Positions 27,670 to 38,780 of a stretch of DNA of 64,000 nucleotides are shown one piece after another. The stretch's first letter is position 1, and each line of letters starts with the position of its first letter. The position numbers and the translations under genes were made by a program. The notes under the pieces were generated by a model. That model saw only the letters and a list, made by a program, of their open reading frames with translations, was not told the DNA's origin and searched no databases. This DNA is from Brenneria sp. hezel4-2-4 (GTDB taxonomy: Bacteria > Pseudomonadota > Gammaproteobacteria > Enterobacterales > Enterobacteriaceae): assembly GCF_013155275.1 (NCBI RefSeq), contig NZ_JABJXS010000011.1:1-64000 (forward strand), given 5' to 3'.

Positions 27670-29832
27670 TCACACGGTTTCCAGCCGGGCATAGGCGGCC
27701 ACCAGCCATTTAATGCCCTGCCCCTGAAACGCCACCTGAATGCGGCAATGGTCGCCGCTGCCTTCCAGATTGACGATGGTGCCGTCGCCGAATTTGGCAT
27801 GGCGAACCCGCTGACCCAGACGATAGCCGCTGTCGTTCTGAGCGATCGGGGTGCCGAGACGCTGATGATTGACCGGACGGGTAACGCTGGCGCGCAACCT
27901 CACCTCTTCAACACATTCCGCCGGCAGCTCGCCCACAAAACGCGAAGGACGGTGATACGCCTCTTTACCGTATAACCGCCGGGTTTCCGCATACGTCAGC
28001 GTCAGCTTCCGCATGGCGCGCGTCACACCCACATAAGCCAGACGGCGTTCCTCTTCCAGCCGCCCGCCTTCGTCGAGCGACATCTGGCTGGGGAACATCC
28101 CCTCTTCCATCCCGACGATAAACACTTGCGGAAACTCCAGGCCTTTGGCCGAGTGCAGCGTCATCAGTTGCACCGCGTCCTGATAGGCATCCGCCTGCCC
28201 TTCGCCCGCCTCCAGCGCCGCATGCGACAAAAACGCCTGAAGCGGCATCAGATCCTGATCTTCATCCTGATAGCTGTACTGCCGCGTCGCGGTGACCAGT
28301 TCTTCCAGGTTTTCTATCCGCGCCTGGCCCTTCTCGCCTTTTTCCTGCTCGTACATGCTCCACAGGCCCGAATCTTTGATCACCCGGTCGGTTTGCACAT
28401 GCAGCGGCAGTTCGGCGGTTTCATACGCCAACGCATCCACCAGTTCCACAAAACGTTGCAGCGCGGAGGCTGCGCGCCCCGCCAGCGCTTTTTCCTGCAA
28501 CAGCACACGGGTGGACTGCCACAGCGTCAACTGCCGGTCACGGGCCGTCTGACGCACCACATCAAGCGTTCTGTCGCCAATGCCGCGCGTCGGTGTATTG
28601 ACCACGCGTTCAAACGCGGCATCGTCATTGCGGTTGGCAATCAACCGCAGGTAAGACAGCGCGTCTTTGATTTCCTGCCGTTCGAAAAATCGCATGCCGC
28701 CATAAATGCGGTACGGCATATTCTGTTGCAGCAGCGCCTCTTCCAGCACGCGCGACTGGGCATTGCTGCGGTATAAAATGGCGTTATCATTCAGCGCGCC
28801 GCCATTTTCCTGCCAGACTTTAATCCGGTTGACCACAAACCGCGCCTCGTCCAGCTCGTTAAACGCGCAGTACAGTGAAATCGGCTCGCCCTCCGCGCCG
28901 TCCGTCCACAAATTTTTGCCTAATCGCCCGCCGTTATGGGCGATCAGGGCGTTGGCGGCATTCAGGATATTGCTGGTGGAACGGTAATTCTGCTCCAGCC
29001 GGATGGTCTGCGCGCCGGCGAAATCGTGCAGAAACAGCTGAATATTTTCCACCTGCGCGCCGCGCCAGCCGTAAATGGACTGATCGTCATCGCCGACGAT
29101 CATCACATTGGCGCTGTCGCCCGCCAGCATGCGGATCCAGGCGTATTGAATCCGGTTGGTATCCTGAAACTCATCCACCAGAAGATTGGTGAAGCGCTCA
29201 CGATAATGGTTCAGGATCTGCGGCTTATTCAGCCACAACTCATGCGCCCGCAGCAGCAATTCGGCGAAATCCACCAGCCCGGCGCGATCGCAGGCCTCCT
29301 GATAGGCCTGATAAACCCGCTGCCAGGTCTGTTCTATCGGATTGCCATAGCTTTCAATATGCTGAGGACGCAGCCCCTCATCTTTTTTGCCGTTGATGTA
29401 CCACATCGCCTGACGCGGCGGCCACTGCTTCTCATCCAGATTCAACGCCCGTATCAGGCGTTTGAGCAGACGCAACTGATCTTCGCTGTCCAGAATCTGG
29501 AAATCCTGCGGCAATCCGGCATCCAGATGGTGAGCGCGCAGCAGGCGATGGGCCAATCCATGAAACGTGCCGATCCACATCCCGCCCTGACTGGTGCCGA
29601 TCAGATGATCGATACGGTGGCGCATTTCCGCCGCCGCTTTGTTGGTGAACGTCACCGCCATAATGGAATACGGCGAACAGTTTTCGACAGACAGCAGCCA
29701 GGCAATACGATGCACCAGCACCCGCGTCTTGCCGCTGCCGGCCCCGGCCAACACCAATACATTGCCGCGTGGCGCGGCTACCGCATCACGTTGTTTGTCG
29801 TTGAGGCCATCAAGCAGATCAGAAACGTCCAT
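27670..29832 (-). CDS. uvrD: UvrD, DNA helicase II
   Basis: A 720-residue superfamily 1 helicase of full length. Walker A is LAGAGSGKTRVLVHR, motif Ia AVTFTNKAAAEMRHR, Walker B VDEFQDTN, motif III IVGDDDQSIYGWRGA, motif IV EQNYRSTSNIL and motif VI YVGVTRAMRKLTLTYA. The C-terminal tail carries the RNA polymerase/UvrB interaction region (RVRHAKFGDGTIVNLEG). It acts in mismatch repair and in nucleotide excision repair. A LexA box upstream suggests SOS induction. Confidence 0.98.
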   Translation of the reverse strand: MDVSDLLDGLNDKQRDAVAAPRGNVLVLAGAGSGKTRVLVHRIAWLLSVENCSPYSIMAVTFTNKAAAEMRHRIDHLIGTSQGGMWIGTFHGLAHRLLRAHHLDAGLPQDFQILDSEDQLRLLKRLIRALNLDEKQWPPRQAMWYINGKKDEGLRPQHIESYGNPIEQTWQRVYQAYQEACDRAGLVDFAELLLRAHELWLNKPQILNHYRERFTNLLVDEFQDTNRIQYAWIRMLAGDSANVMIVGDDDQSIYGWRGAQVENIQLFLHDFAGAQTIRLEQNYRSTSNILNAANALIAHNGGRLGKNLWTDGAEGEPISLYCAFNELDEARFVVNRIKVWQENGGALNDNAILYRSNAQSRVLEEALLQQNMPYRIYGGMRFFERQEIKDALSYLRLIANRNDDAAFERVVNTPTRGIGDRTLDVVRQTARDRQLTLWQSTRVLLQEKALAGRAASALQRFVELVDALAYETAELPLHVQTDRVIKDSGLWSMYEQEKGEKGQARIENLEELVTATRQYSYQDEDQDLMPLQAFLSHAALEAGEGQADAYQDAVQLMTLHSAKGLEFPQVFIVGMEEGMFPSQMSLDEGGRLEEERRLAYVGVTRAMRKLTLTYAETRRLYGKEAYHRPSRFVGELPAECVEEVRLRASVTRPVNHQRLGTPIAQNDSGYRLGQRVRHAKFGDGTIVNLEGSGDHCRIQVAFQGQGIKWLVAAYARLETV

Positions 29833-29889
29833 AGATACCGGTTTTCCGTTAGCGGGAAACGGCGTCGTCGCCAGGGAGACGCCTTTCCA

Positions 29890-29905
29890 CTGAGTATTTA
29901 TCCAG
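29890..29905. promoter_or_regulatory. LexA box upstream of uvrD
   Basis: On the minus strand CTGGATAAATACTCAG fits CTG-N10-CAG with an AT-rich centre, 58 bp before the uvrD start. E. coli uvrD also has a LexA site. Confidence 0.75.
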
Positions 29906-29909
29906 GTAA

Positions 29910-30626
29910 TTATAACAACGCTGTCAGCGATGCCAACCGGGAAATTTCAATATGCGGCAGCAAGCGGGTGTCATCGATGCGCAATAGGTTGCCTTCACGC
30001 AGGTTAATCCAGCAAGACTGCATACCGCAACGAATCGCCCCGGCGACGTCGGCGGTGAGATCGTCGCCCACATGTAAAATCCGCCGCGGCGGCAGACCGA
30101 GTTTTTCCGCGGCCAGACGATACATGTCGGCGAACGGCTTGGCGCGGCCATGCGGACCGGCACGCAGAATAAACGCAAAGTAGCGATCCAGACCAAACAG
30201 ATGCGGTTGCGCGTTGCCGTTGGTGATCGCCGCCAACGGCATACGTTCGGCCAGCGTCGCCAGCGTACGGTGCGTCTCTTCCGACACGTTGATTTGGCTG
30301 CGCCAGTGGGCGAAATTGTCCATCGCTTCCCGAGCGCCCCGGGCCGCGTCGTCGGCGCTCAGGCCAATGTTAATCATCGCCTGTTCCACCGCGCGGCGTC
30401 GCCATTCGGTCACATCATGATAGATTTCCGGCTCCCGAACCCGAAGTTCAGCGCGCAGGCGCTGGAAATCCGCCGACTGAAAATCCCGCAAACCCGGATG
30501 GTATTGTTGCAGAAAGCTTACCGACTCCCGTTCGGTGCGCCGTATCACCTCATGGTTATCGTACAGCGTGTCATCCAGATCGAAGGTAAGCGCGCTGACA
30601 GTGCCCAATGGTCGGTAAAAATGCAT
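29910..30626 (-). CDS. yigB: YigB, HAD-family FMN/5-amino-6-(5-phosphoribitylamino)uracil phosphatase
   Basis: A 238-residue HAD hydrolase close to E. coli YigB. Motif I is [12 protein letters not shown], motif [20 protein letters not shown], the conserved lysine is in [13 protein letters not shown], and motif IV is [18 protein letters not shown]. It dephosphorylates FMN and the riboflavin-pathway phosphate intermediate. The ATG overlaps the xerC stop by one base (TGATG), so translation is coupled in the dapF-yigA-xerC-yigB series. Confidence 0.95.
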   Translation of the reverse strand: MHFYRPLGTVSALTFDLDDTLYDNHEVIRRTERESVSFLQQYHPGLRDFQSADFQRLRAELRVREPEIYHDVTEWRRRAVEQAMINIGLSADDAARGAREAMDNFAHWRSQINVSEETHRTLATLAERMPLAAITNGNAQPHLFGLDRYFAFILRAGPHGRAKPFADMYRLAAEKLGLPPRRILHVGDDLTADVAGAIRCGMQSCWINLREGNLLRIDDTRLLPHIEISRLASLTALL

Positions 30627-31555
30627 CAGGCTTTTCCCCGTTTGGCGCGTGGATGCGCGGCATCGTACACAGACGCTAAATGTTGAAAATCCAGATGGGT
30701 ATAAATCTGCGTGGTGGAAAGGTTGGCGTGACCGAGTAACTCCTGCACCGCCCGCAAATCGCCGCTGGATTCCAGCATATGGGTGGCGAACGAGTGGCGC
30801 AGTTTATGCGGGTGAACGTGGCTGTTTACCCCCTGCTTCACCCCCCATTCGGCAAAGCGCTTCTGCACATTGCGCATCGAAATACGTCGCCCCTGATTGG
30901 AAACAAAAACCGCATCGTCTTCCGGCCCGAACAGTTCACGCAGCCCCAGCCAATGCTCAAGCCAGATTACCGCCGTTTTTCCAATAGGCAACCTGCGCTC
31001 TTTGCTGCCTTTCCCCACCACCCAGACTTCGCCGCTCGCCAGATCGACGTGCCGGCAATCCATCCCCACCAGTTCAGCCAGACGCAAACCCGCGCCATAC
31101 ATCACTTCCAGCATGGCGCGATCGCGCACCGCCAGCGGATCGTCGAGATCGATATCCAGCAGGCGGTTCATCTCATCCACGTCCATATTCTTGGGCAAAT
31201 GGCGTCCGGCCCGTGGCGTAGACACCCCTTTCGCCGGGTTAGCGCTCAGCGCGCCCCGCGAGACCATCCAGTCCAGAAAACTGCGCAGAGCGGACAAACG
31301 CAACGCCAGACTGGCCGCGTGCAGTCCATCCCGCTTACTGCGGGAAGCCACCGCGCGGACGCCGGCCGCATCCAGCATTTGCCAATCACTCAGTCCCGCG
31401 GCCGACGCTATCGCAATAATCGCCGCCAACTGACGGGCATAGCTGATTTGCGTCAGTGGGCTGAGTTGACGTTCAACCTTCAGGTAACGCAAAAATTCAT
31501 CAACCTGATGTTGCAGGGATGCGATACCCGGTGCCGGTGCGGCGGGCTGGCTCAT
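30626..31555 (-). CDS. xerC: XerC, site-specific tyrosine recombinase
   Basis: A 309-residue tyrosine recombinase. The catalytic residues can be placed: Arg158 (GAGLRLAEL), Lys182 ([10 protein letters not shown]), His250 and Arg253 (HPHKLRHSF), His276 (GHANLSTTQ) and Tyr285 (TQIYTHL). The SAM-like core-binding domain fills residues 14-110. With XerD it resolves chromosome dimers at dif. Its start overlaps the yigA stop by ATGA. Confidence 0.98.
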   Translation of the reverse strand: MSQPAAPAPGIASLQHQVDEFLRYLKVERQLSPLTQISYARQLAAIIAIASAAGLSDWQMLDAAGVRAVASRSKRDGLHAASLALRLSALRSFLDWMVSRGALSANPAKGVSTPRAGRHLPKNMDVDEMNRLLDIDLDDPLAVRDRAMLEVMYGAGLRLAELVGMDCRHVDLASGEVWVVGKGSKERRLPIGKTAVIWLEHWLGLRELFGPEDDAVFVSNQGRRISMRNVQKRFAEWGVKQGVNSHVHPHKLRHSFATHMLESSGDLRAVQELLGHANLSTTQIYTHLDFQHLASVYDAAHPRAKRGKA

Positions 31556-32259
31556 ATCCGCTCAACCCAGCGCTCCAGCATGGCGGGCAGCATGGTCGTC
31601 GCCAGCTGTTGCAATAGCACGGTACCCATACCATCCTGATAGTGGTGACTGTCACGGCTGGTGAAGATAAGCAACCCCAGGTCGTGTTTTTCACCCATCA
31701 TCGATAAGGCGACCGAGCCGACCTGCTTCGCCTGCGGCAACAGCAACAGCAGTTCAGGGCCATTCAGGCTGCCGAGATAATGGTTGGCCTGACCAAGACG
31801 CTGAATGCGTAAAGGTTCAAACAAGGAGCGATTCAGAGAGAGATGGGTAAAATCGGAGGGCGCGCCGATGCGCCATTTGTCGCTGAACAGACGAACCGAC
31901 GCCCCCGCCAGCCCCAGCTTGCGCGCCCAGCGCTGAAGCCGGTCCAGCATATCCAGCAGGCTATCCGCCGAAGCCAGTTCCGTTTGCAGCTTCAGTAGCC
32001 GGTTAAACAGCAATTCGTTAGCCCCGGCCTGTTCCATCAACAGCGTGATTTCTTCCTCCAGTTGGGTGATGTGGTTACGCTGGCGCGCCAGTTGCCACTC
32101 CACCAGCGAGACCGTGCCCCTGACGGGATGCGGTATCCGCATCTGCTCGATTTGCCGAGCATTGCGGATAAAAAAATCGGCATTCTGTTGCAGGAACTGC
32201 AAAACCATATCGTCACTGAGTGCGATCTGGCGCTCGGCCTGCTCCTCGACATTCTTCAT
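31552..32259 (-). CDS. yigA: YigA, DUF484 family protein
   Basis: A 235-residue GAF-like protein of the DUF484 family. The N-terminal helical part contains [19 protein letters not shown] and [21 protein letters not shown], then a coiled-coil stretch to about residue 100, then a GAF-like half ([26 protein letters not shown], in two parts). The function is unknown, and the gene is always found between dapF and xerC. It overlaps both neighbours by ATGA. Confidence 0.92.
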   Translation of the reverse strand: MKNVEEQAERQIALSDDMVLQFLQQNADFFIRNARQIEQMRIPHPVRGTVSLVEWQLARQRNHITQLEEEITLLMEQAGANELLFNRLLKLQTELASADSLLDMLDRLQRWARKLGLAGASVRLFSDKWRIGAPSDFTHLSLNRSLFEPLRIQRLGQANHYLGSLNGPELLLLLPQAKQVGSVALSMMGEKHDLGLLIFTSRDSHHYQDGMGTVLLQQLATTMLPAMLERWVERI

Positions 32260-33080
32260 AAATGAATAAATCCATCGTAAACATGCGTAGCAGGACCGGT
32301 CATAAATAACGGATGCCCCGGCCCATCCCAGTGGATATCCAACTCTCCGCCCGGCAGCGACACCCGGACCTGTGCAGACAACAGCGCCTGTTGAATACCT
32401 ACGGCCACGGCGGCACAGGCGCCGCTACCGCAGGCCTGAGTTTCGCCCGCGCCGCGTTCGTAAACACGCAGGGCGATCGTATTGCGATCGATGACTTGCA
32501 TAAAACCGATATTAGCACGTTCGGGAAAACGTTCATGGCTTTCCAGCAACGGCCCCAGCGACTCGACGTTGGCGGTCGCCACATCCTCGACCTGAATAAC
32601 ACAGTGAGGATTGCCCATTGATACCACGCCGCACAATACCGTGTGCTCTTCGGCGCGCATAATGTAGGTTTTTTCCGCTTTTATGGCGCGAAAAGGGATC
32701 TGCTGCGGATCAAAATTAGGTTCCCCCATGTTCACCCGAACCAGATCATCGTCGGTGACGCTGAGAACCATCCTCCCCGTTTGGGTACTGACCGCGATAT
32801 CGCGTTTGCTGGTTAATCCTTTCAGACGCACAAAACGGGCGAAGCAGCGCGCGCCATTGCCGCATTGGGCTACTTCGCTGCCATCGGCATTGAAAATACG
32901 GTAATGGAAATCCAGTTCAGGATCGTACGGCGGTTCCACCACCAGAAGTTGATCGAAGCCGACGCCGCAATGCCGATCCGACAAACGGCGGATCAGCTCG
33001 GGTGAAAAATAAACATTCTGCGTTACGGCATCAACAACCATGAAATCATTGCCTAATCCGTGCATTTTAGCGAACTGCAT
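32256..33080 (-). CDS. dapF: Diaminopimelate epimerase
   Basis: A 274-residue PLP-independent epimerase that converts LL- to meso-diaminopimelate for cell wall and lysine synthesis. The two catalytic cysteines are Cys73 (AQCGNGARC) and Cys217 ([10 protein letters not shown]). The N-terminus [17 protein letters not shown] is canonical. It starts a tightly overlapping series dapF-yigA-xerC-yigB and follows lptM on the same strand. Confidence 0.98.
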   Translation of the reverse strand: MQFAKMHGLGNDFMVVDAVTQNVYFSPELIRRLSDRHCGVGFDQLLVVEPPYDPELDFHYRIFNADGSEVAQCGNGARCFARFVRLKGLTSKRDIAVSTQTGRMVLSVTDDDLVRVNMGEPNFDPQQIPFRAIKAEKTYIMRAEEHTVLCGVVSMGNPHCVIQVEDVATANVESLGPLLESHERFPERANIGFMQVIDRNTIALRVYERGAGETQACGSGACAAVAVGIQQALLSAQVRVSLPGGELDIHWDGPGHPLFMTGPATHVYDGFIHL

Positions 33081-33154
33081 TATCCTGACTCCGCTGGCTT
33101 AACCGGGCGCGGTAAAAACGCTATCGTGACCTGTTATAAAAATATTATCGCCAT

Positions 33155-33322
33155 CTACTGCTGCGCAGACGATGGTTGTTGTGCGCGATCCGTATCCTGT
33201 TGCTGAGCGGTTGGCGCGGCTGATTGCGGCTCCGGCGGAAAGTAAAGCGGCCCTTTTAAGCCGCATCCGAACAGACTAAGCAACGATAACGCCAGAAAAA
33301 ACTGACGAAATACCTTTTTCAT
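33155..33322 (-). CDS. lptM: LptM (YifL), small LPS-transport lipoprotein
   Basis: A 55-residue lipoprotein gene. The signal sequence is MKKVFRQFFLALSLLSLFGC, with lipobox LFGC and lipidated Cys20, followed directly by the family signature GLKGPLYFPPE. The rest is a Gln/Pro/Ala-rich tail. E. coli YifL, renamed LptM, binds the LptDE translocon and helps LptD fold with correct disulfides. It lies upstream of dapF, as in E. coli, and is divergent from cyaY. Confidence 0.93.
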   Translation of the reverse strand: MKKVFRQFFLALSLLSLFGCGLKGPLYFPPEPQSAAPTAQQQDTDRAQQPSSAQQ

Positions 33323-33399
33323 AACATTAAAACCTGTAATTCATACATGTATGCTCTCTATAATCGCAGGTGGATCATGAAAATCAATAGGAATCGAAA

Positions 33400-33720
33400 A
33401 TGAACGATAGCGAGTTCCATCAATTAGCCGACAAATTGATGCTTCAGTTGGAAGAAACGTTGGATAATTTTGACGGTGATGCCGATATCGATTACGAAAC
33501 CAACGGCGGCGTGATGACGCTAAGCTTCGAAAACGGCAGCAAAATTGTGATTAACCGTCAGGAGCCGCTGCACCAAATCTGGCTGGCGACCAAAGCCGGC
33601 GGTTATCATTTTAATTATCAGGACAACCGCTGGATATGCGATCGCGGCGGCGATGATTTTATGGCGCTGCTGTCCGGCGCCTGCTCAACGCAGGCCGGAG
33701 AAACGATTCACTTCAGTTGA
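33400..33720 (+). CDS. cyaY: CyaY, bacterial frataxin
   Basis: A 106-residue frataxin homologue. The acidic first helix is [20 protein letters not shown] followed by DGDADIDYE, then the beta-sheet [20 protein letters not shown] and [16 protein letters not shown]. It binds iron and modulates IscS during iron-sulfur cluster assembly. In E. coli it faces cyaA directly; here an MFS gene lies between them. Confidence 0.97.
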   Translation: MNDSEFHQLADKLMLQLEETLDNFDGDADIDYETNGGVMTLSFENGSKIVINRQEPLHQIWLATKAGGYHFNYQDNRWICDRGGDDFMALLSGACSTQAGETIHFS

Positions 33721-33736
33721 CTTGCGTTCCCGCCAT

Positions 33737-33756
33737 ACGCCGGAACTTACCGGCGT
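33737..33756. terminator. Hairpin at the cyaY/MFS convergent junction
   Basis: ACGCCGG-AACTTA-CCGGCGT, a perfect 7-bp stem overlapping the 3' end of the MFS gene. It has no clear T-run, so its role is uncertain. Confidence 0.35.
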
Positions 33757-34919
33757 CTGATGAGTACCATCATCAATACCGTTGCCAGCAGGATCGCCAC
33801 GCTCAGCATATTCAGCAGCGGCCAGCCGCGGCCGAATGCCATCATGCTGCCCGCCGAAAGCGAAGCCAGCGCGTTGGGCAGGCTGATAACCAGCGAGTTG
33901 ATTCCCTGTAGCCGGGCTTTATGCACCGAATGGGAAAACGCGTTCAACATAAACGTACCGCCGTTGAACATGAAGGCCCAGCCAACGCCGAACATGATGA
34001 GCGCGGAAAGGAAGTGCCAAAAGGTCAGGCCGCTTAGCGCCAGCGCGATCCCGATCAGGTTACAGATAATCCCCGTCACCACCACCGCCGTGGCGCTCAA
34101 TCTTTTTGCCAACACCACCAGCAACAGCGCCGGAGCATACATGGCGACAAAATGCCACTGCAACACCGTCGCGCTGTGGCTGACGGAAAAATGGTGCTGA
34201 TGCATCGCCAGCGGGGCGGCGTTCATCAATAGCGTCATCACCACAAAACCAACGGTACAACTGGCGGTGCCGAGCACAAACGCCCGGCTTTTGAGAATGG
34301 AAGGCAGCGGCTCATCATGCTGCCCGGCCTGAACGCCGGCCGCCGCCGGCGGCAAATTCAGGCCAAGCAACAGTAAAGCCGTCACCATGCAGATCAGCGC
34401 CGCGGCAAGAAAACTGCCGAGAAACGGATACACCGGCCAGAGATCGGAAGATTGGCTGGCGGCAAAAGGCCCGAGAAAACCACCGAGGATCCCGCCGCTG
34501 ATCACCCAGGCGATGGCGCTGTTCTTCTGCTGGTTGTCACTGAACACCTCGGCGGCGGCGAAACGGTAATACTGATTAAAAGCGCAGGACATGCCCAGCA
34601 CAAACGTCGAGAACACAAACAGAGGGAAACTTTTCTGCACAATCGCCGCGGCCGCCAGCAGCGATCCCGCGATGCCCAGCAGGGTTCCGATAATAAAGGC
34701 GTTTTTTCTGCCGTATTTCGCCATCAGCGACGAGACGGAGTAAATCATCAGCGTGGCGCCGCATACGGTGGCGGTAATCGGCAGCGTGGCCAGTAACGGG
34801 ATCGGCGCCATCAGGATACCCACCAGGGTGGACGATAAGGTCATCAGCGAAATAATACTGCCCGTCAAACCTTGTCCCAGCGCCAGTAACACCAGATTTC
34901 TACGTTGCAACGCGTCCAT
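33747..34919 (-). CDS. MFS transporter of unknown substrate
   Basis: A 390-residue major facilitator protein with about 12 hydrophobic helices. The N-terminal half has the loop SLMAKYGRKNAFIIG after the second helix, a degenerate MFS signature, and FNQYYRFAAAEVF later. AAAGGGA lies at proper spacing before the ATG. I do not recognise a substrate group. It is not part of the E. coli cyaY-cyaA arrangement and so is probably an insertion specific to this lineage. It is downstream of cyaA on the same strand with a 36-bp gap, so it may be cotranscribed with cyaA. Confidence 0.8.
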   Translation of the reverse strand: MDALQRRNLVLLALGQGLTGSIISLMTLSSTLVGILMAPIPLLATLPITATVCGATLMIYSVSSLMAKYGRKNAFIIGTLLGIAGSLLAAAAIVQKSFPLFVFSTFVLGMSCAFNQYYRFAAAEVFSDNQQKNSAIAWVISGGILGGFLGPFAASQSSDLWPVYPFLGSFLAAALICMVTALLLLGLNLPPAAAGVQAGQHDEPLPSILKSRAFVLGTASCTVGFVVMTLLMNAAPLAMHQHHFSVSHSATVLQWHFVAMYAPALLLVVLAKRLSATAVVVTGIICNLIGIALALSGLTFWHFLSALIMFGVGWAFMFNGGTFMLNAFSHSVHKARLQGINSLVISLPNALASLSAGSMMAFGRGWPLLNMLSVAILLATVLMMVLIRRR

Positions 34920-34955
34920 AGCAAGTCCCTTTCTAAAGGCGCCGAAAAGAAAAAA

Positions 34956-37505
34956 TCAGAATATTTGTAAACGCTGCGGCATGGCTCTTGAGGCATCGCC
35001 AGCCACGGGGGTGATACACAGGTGGGAAAGCGCGCTACTGCGGAATGGGATCACCTGGGTACGACCATCCAGTTGAACGATCTGATAGAACTGCGGCAGG
35101 TTGAAATTGATAAAGCTGGAGCCATAGGTAAAGCGGTCGTGAGACGACGAGTAGAAACGGCTGACGTCACGCACCAGTTCCTCTTTGCTGCCCTCGCAGT
35201 GTTGATACACTTCAACCCGGTTGGACTCATCCAGAATATAAATATTAAACCCTTGATTGTCATCCACATCTTCAAAGAAGAACTGGATAATGCCTTCACT
35301 GGCGACGCCGTCAATAACCGGGGGCAAGTGGATATGGTTGGTTTCAACCTGCACCCCTTGCAGCTTGTTATTGGAAATCGCGCCATAGAATTCTACGGCA
35401 TTTTCCAGCTTCTGCACCGAAACGCTCAGCCGCTCAAAAAACAGTCCCCAGGTTTGCCCGGCCACTTTCACCGCTTTAAAACGCCCCGGCTCCTGACGCG
35501 TGCTGGTCAGCCGTGACTCAATGCATTCAGAGACCAGTTGCTGCACGCGGGTGCGAATAAGCCCGCGCAAATGCTGGCTGTAGCAGAACACTTCCAGCGA
35601 CTCCGGCAACGCGGCATCCTGATGCATTTTGCCCAGAATGGTTTTCAGGGCTTCCAGCACCGCCTGCTCGCCGCTGAAATGCAGCGTACGCACCTCATTC
35701 CAGGAGTTGCGGTACAGCAAATCAATGCTGCCCACCAGACATTGCTGCTGCTGTCCAAAGCTGAAAACGTCCATCTGCCGGAAATCAAAATGCACGATCT
35801 GATTGCGGAAAGCGGCGGTCGGATCGTGCTCCAGATTGACAATGATCGCTAAATGACGAATCTCACACGGGCTGTACAACGCTTTCGGCGTCGGCGCGGA
35901 CAGACGCAGCGGGAAATGGCTCGAGACATCGGCCACCAGTTCCTGTAGACGGGTGATATCGCACAGCTCGTTGCCTTTAATGTGCAGATGCGTACTCGGC
36001 GTCAGCAGGCCGTTAAAATAGGCCCAGGCGACCAGCTTATTCAGGTAGCGGTTATATTCCAGCGGCTGATGGCTGATGATGGCGTCCATCGAGGGCGCCT
36101 GATTGTACAAATACCAGCCGGTACGATTGGCGCGCCCCGCCGGAACATAAATAAAGGTTAAATTCGGCTCCGACAAATCGGGGGAAATCTGCGGATTGAG
36201 CAGCGTTACCTTGCCCGGCAGCGCTTCGAACGCGGCATACAGCTTACGGGTCAATACGCCGATATCCTGCGGACTGGCGCTGACGCTCAGATTATTACGG
36301 CGGGCGAAACGGATCAGGTTACGATAGGTTTGCATCATCGCATCCAGCAGTTCGTTATGCGCTTCACGTACCCGTTCGATTTTCCAGTTTGCCCGATTGT
36401 CCAACATCGCCAGATGCTCGTCGCTCCAGCCCCATTCCTTCACCAGTTGCCTCAAAATCTGATTCCGCCAGCCTACGCAGGCATGCTCGCGCGAAAGTTT
36501 TTCACAGACTTTTAAATAGAAACATCGGCGCACCAGATCCAGACGAGTCAGATCGTTTATCTGCGTCAGATAATTCGTCACCCGCTCCAGCATCATGCAA
36601 TAAGGATCCAGACCGAAAGAGACGATCTCGCCTTTATGCAGGCGTTTTTTGATATCCATCGACAACAGTTGCGTATCGGGATACTCCCAGGAATAGGTTT
36701 CCAGCAGCAGCGTTTTCAATACGGCTTTGTAAGGGGAGTCGATGCTTTTATAGAGCTGCCACAGGCTGGCGCCGAAATACTCTTCCGCCGAAAGCGTGCT
36801 CAGCCCGCCCAGATCCAGCCACTCGTTCGGCGCCAGCACCCCCTGCGCATACAGCGACAGGACATACTCATCGTAATGCGGCTCTTCTTCCACCGGCACC
36901 ATGTTCCACAGAATACGTTTGCCCGCCATGCGGACAGCCGTGCGGTAGAATTCATCAAGCAACAGAATATGCTGAGTAGAACCGCAGTCTTCACCGCCCA
37001 GACTGCCGCTCTCATTGTGGCGGAAACGGTTTTCATCCATCAGGAAGAAGCTGACGTCCACGCCCTGCGAGGCCGCCCACTGCTCCAGCAGGGTACATTT
37101 TTTCTGTAACCGCTGACGCTCTTCGTTATCCAGCCAGGATTGATGGCACACCCAGATATCCAGATCGGAGCTACAGCTTTGGCCGATGGATGAGGTGCTG
37201 CCCATGGAATAGACGCCGGTAATCGGCAACTCGCCTTGTTCGTGCGAATCGGCAAACGAGCCCCATTTCAGTTCGATGTTATCCAGATAGTGTTGTTGCT
37301 TTTCATCAGGCGCGTAGAAGCAAATGCCGTGAGGAACCTTGCCCTCGACGTAGCCCGGCATGAGTGGATGATGATGATGTAATAAAATCGGCACAAGACT
37401 GTAAACCTGCTGAAAAGCGGGTTTCATTGCTGCCAGAGCACGATCAACACGCAGTTGATTGATCGCATCCAGTCTTTGCTTCAAAGTCTCGATATAGAAG
37501 TACAA
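34956..37505 (-). CDS. cyaA: Class I adenylate cyclase
   Basis: An 849-residue class I cyclase. The catalytic N-terminal half has the nucleotidyltransferase-like motif [20 protein letters not shown] and [20 protein letters not shown]. The C-terminal half is the glucose-PTS (EIIA-Glc) responsive regulatory domain. The start codon is TTG, as in E. coli ([18 protein letters not shown] follows); this rare start keeps translation low. The last 20 residues differ from the E. coli end. It makes cAMP for CRP, whose sites recur in this window (gnt, glp and cyaA itself). Confidence 0.98.
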   Translation of the reverse strand: MYFYIETLKQRLDAINQLRVDRALAAMKPAFQQVYSLVPILLHHHHPLMPGYVEGKVPHGICFYAPDEKQQHYLDNIELKWGSFADSHEQGELPITGVYSMGSTSSIGQSCSSDLDIWVCHQSWLDNEERQRLQKKCTLLEQWAASQGVDVSFFLMDENRFRHNESGSLGGEDCGSTQHILLLDEFYRTAVRMAGKRILWNMVPVEEEPHYDEYVLSLYAQGVLAPNEWLDLGGLSTLSAEEYFGASLWQLYKSIDSPYKAVLKTLLLETYSWEYPDTQLLSMDIKKRLHKGEIVSFGLDPYCMMLERVTNYLTQINDLTRLDLVRRCFYLKVCEKLSREHACVGWRNQILRQLVKEWGWSDEHLAMLDNRANWKIERVREAHNELLDAMMQTYRNLIRFARRNNLSVSASPQDIGVLTRKLYAAFEALPGKVTLLNPQISPDLSEPNLTFIYVPAGRANRTGWYLYNQAPSMDAIISHQPLEYNRYLNKLVAWAYFNGLLTPSTHLHIKGNELCDITRLQELVADVSSHFPLRLSAPTPKALYSPCEIRHLAIIVNLEHDPTAAFRNQIVHFDFRQMDVFSFGQQQQCLVGSIDLLYRNSWNEVRTLHFSGEQAVLEALKTILGKMHQDAALPESLEVFCYSQHLRGLIRTRVQQLVSECIESRLTSTRQEPGRFKAVKVAGQTWGLFFERLSVSVQKLENAVEFYGAISNNKLQGVQVETNHIHLPPVIDGVASEGIIQFFFEDVDDNQGFNIYILDESNRVEVYQHCEGSKEELVRDVSRFYSSSHDRFTYGSSFINFNLPQFYQIVQLDGRTQVIPFRSSALSHLCITPVAGDASRAMPQRLQIF

Positions 37506-37604
37506 GACGTTTCGCCTGATTGTCCCAGTGCTTAGAAGAACCCCATATTCCCAGCTCGCCAGAAGTAAAATTTAGAGGAATGACTGGCAAAACAGTGCTG
37601 GAAA

Positions 37605-37620
37605 CGTGATCAATTTAACA
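37605..37620. promoter_or_regulatory. CRP site in the cyaA promoter region
   Basis: On the minus strand TGTTA-AATTGA-TCACG, within GGTGTTAAATTGATCACG, essentially the E. coli cyaA autoregulatory CRP site, about 100 bp before the TTG start. The rest of the 333-bp cyaA/hemC gap should hold the two divergent promoters. Confidence 0.75.
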
Positions 37621-37838
37621 CCTTGCTGATTAAGCGTAAAGAAAGTAAAGAAAGTTAGACTTATCCTCCTTGCTTTCATTACGTTTTTAGTTACTGCTCG
37701 GCCAATCTAATTTGTTGCCTCTCTTTTCGATACCCTTTTCCCCCTTGGTTTAAAAACCAGTGCCAATGTCCGCAACCTGACACCGGCGCACCATCAGTGA
37801 TACGATGGCGAAAGAAAATGATAAAAACGGTATCAAGC

Positions 37839-38780
37839 ATGTTAGACAATATTATTAGAATTGCCACCCGGCAAAGTCCGCTTGCGCTGTGGCAAGCACG
37901 ATATGTTCAGCAGCAGTTGAACCGTTACCATCCGGGACTTCAGGTCGAACTGATACCCATGGTGACCCGCGGTGATATTATTCTCGATACCCCATTGGCT
38001 AAAGTCGGCGGTAAAGGATTGTTTGTTAAGGAACTGGAATTAGCGCTGCTGGAAGGCCGCGCCGATATCGCCGTTCACTCGATGAAAGATGTGCCCGCTG
38101 AATTCCCTGAAAGACTTGGTCTGGCGATCGTCTGCGAACGCGACGACCCCCGCGACGCCTTTGTTTCCAACCGCTATGCCAACCTTGAGCAGCTTCCGGC
38201 CGGCGGTTGCGTAGGCACTTCCAGCCTGCGTCGTCAGTGCCAATTGCGCGCCCGGCGTCCCGATCTCATCATCCGTGATTTGCGAGGCAACGTAGGGACG
38301 CGGTTAGCCAAGCTGGACGCCGGCGAATATGACGCGATCATTCTGGCGGCGGCGGGGTTAAAACGTCTGCAACTGGAAGAGCGTATTCGTTGCCCGTTAA
38401 GTCCGGAAGAATCGCTGCCCGCAGTCGGACAAGGCGCGATCGGCATTGAATGCCGGTTGGACGATCAACGCACCCGCCAGCTTCTTGCCCCGCTGAATCA
38501 TGCCGATACCGCCTCTCGCGTACTGGCTGAACGGGCCATGAACCTGCGCCTTGAAGGAGGATGCCAGGTTCCTATCGGCAGCTATGCCGAACTGGATGGC
38601 GATACGCTGTGGTTACGCGCCCTGGTTGGCTCGCCCGATGGCAAGCAAATCATTACCGCGGAGCGTAAAGGCAATACGTCGGATGCGGAGCGGATTGGCA
38701 TTGCGCTGGCGGAAGAGCTGTTGGCAAAAGGCGCCCGGGAAATTCTTCAGGCGGTTTATCAGGAAATCCCTTCATCATGA
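37839..38780 (+). CDS. hemC: Porphobilinogen deaminase (hydroxymethylbilane synthase)
   Basis: A 313-residue enzyme that polymerises four porphobilinogens to hydroxymethylbilane. The dipyrromethane cofactor attaches to Cys242 in [16 protein letters not shown]. The conserved segments [18 protein letters not shown] and [10 protein letters not shown] carry substrate-binding Arg residues. I start at [19 protein letters not shown], as in E. coli; ATG codons 7 and 14 codons earlier are possible. It overlaps hemD by ATGA and is divergent from cyaA. Confidence 0.97.
   Translation: MLDNIIRIATRQSPLALWQARYVQQQLNRYHPGLQVELIPMVTRGDIILDTPLAKVGGKGLFVKELELALLEGRADIAVHSMKDVPAEFPERLGLAIVCERDDPRDAFVSNRYANLEQLPAGGCVGTSSLRRQCQLRARRPDLIIRDLRGNVGTRLAKLDAGEYDAIILAAAGLKRLQLEERIRCPLSPEESLPAVGQGAIGIECRLDDQRTRQLLAPLNHADTASRVLAERAMNLRLEGGCQVPIGSYAELDGDTLWLRALVGSPDGKQIITAERKGNTSDAERIGIALAEELLAKGAREILQAVYQEIPSS

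Noticed and set aside
28936-30183. Long plus-strand open frame (415 codons) opposite uvrD and yigB
   Set aside because: It is the antisense shadow of two clearly conserved genes and its translation resembles no protein.
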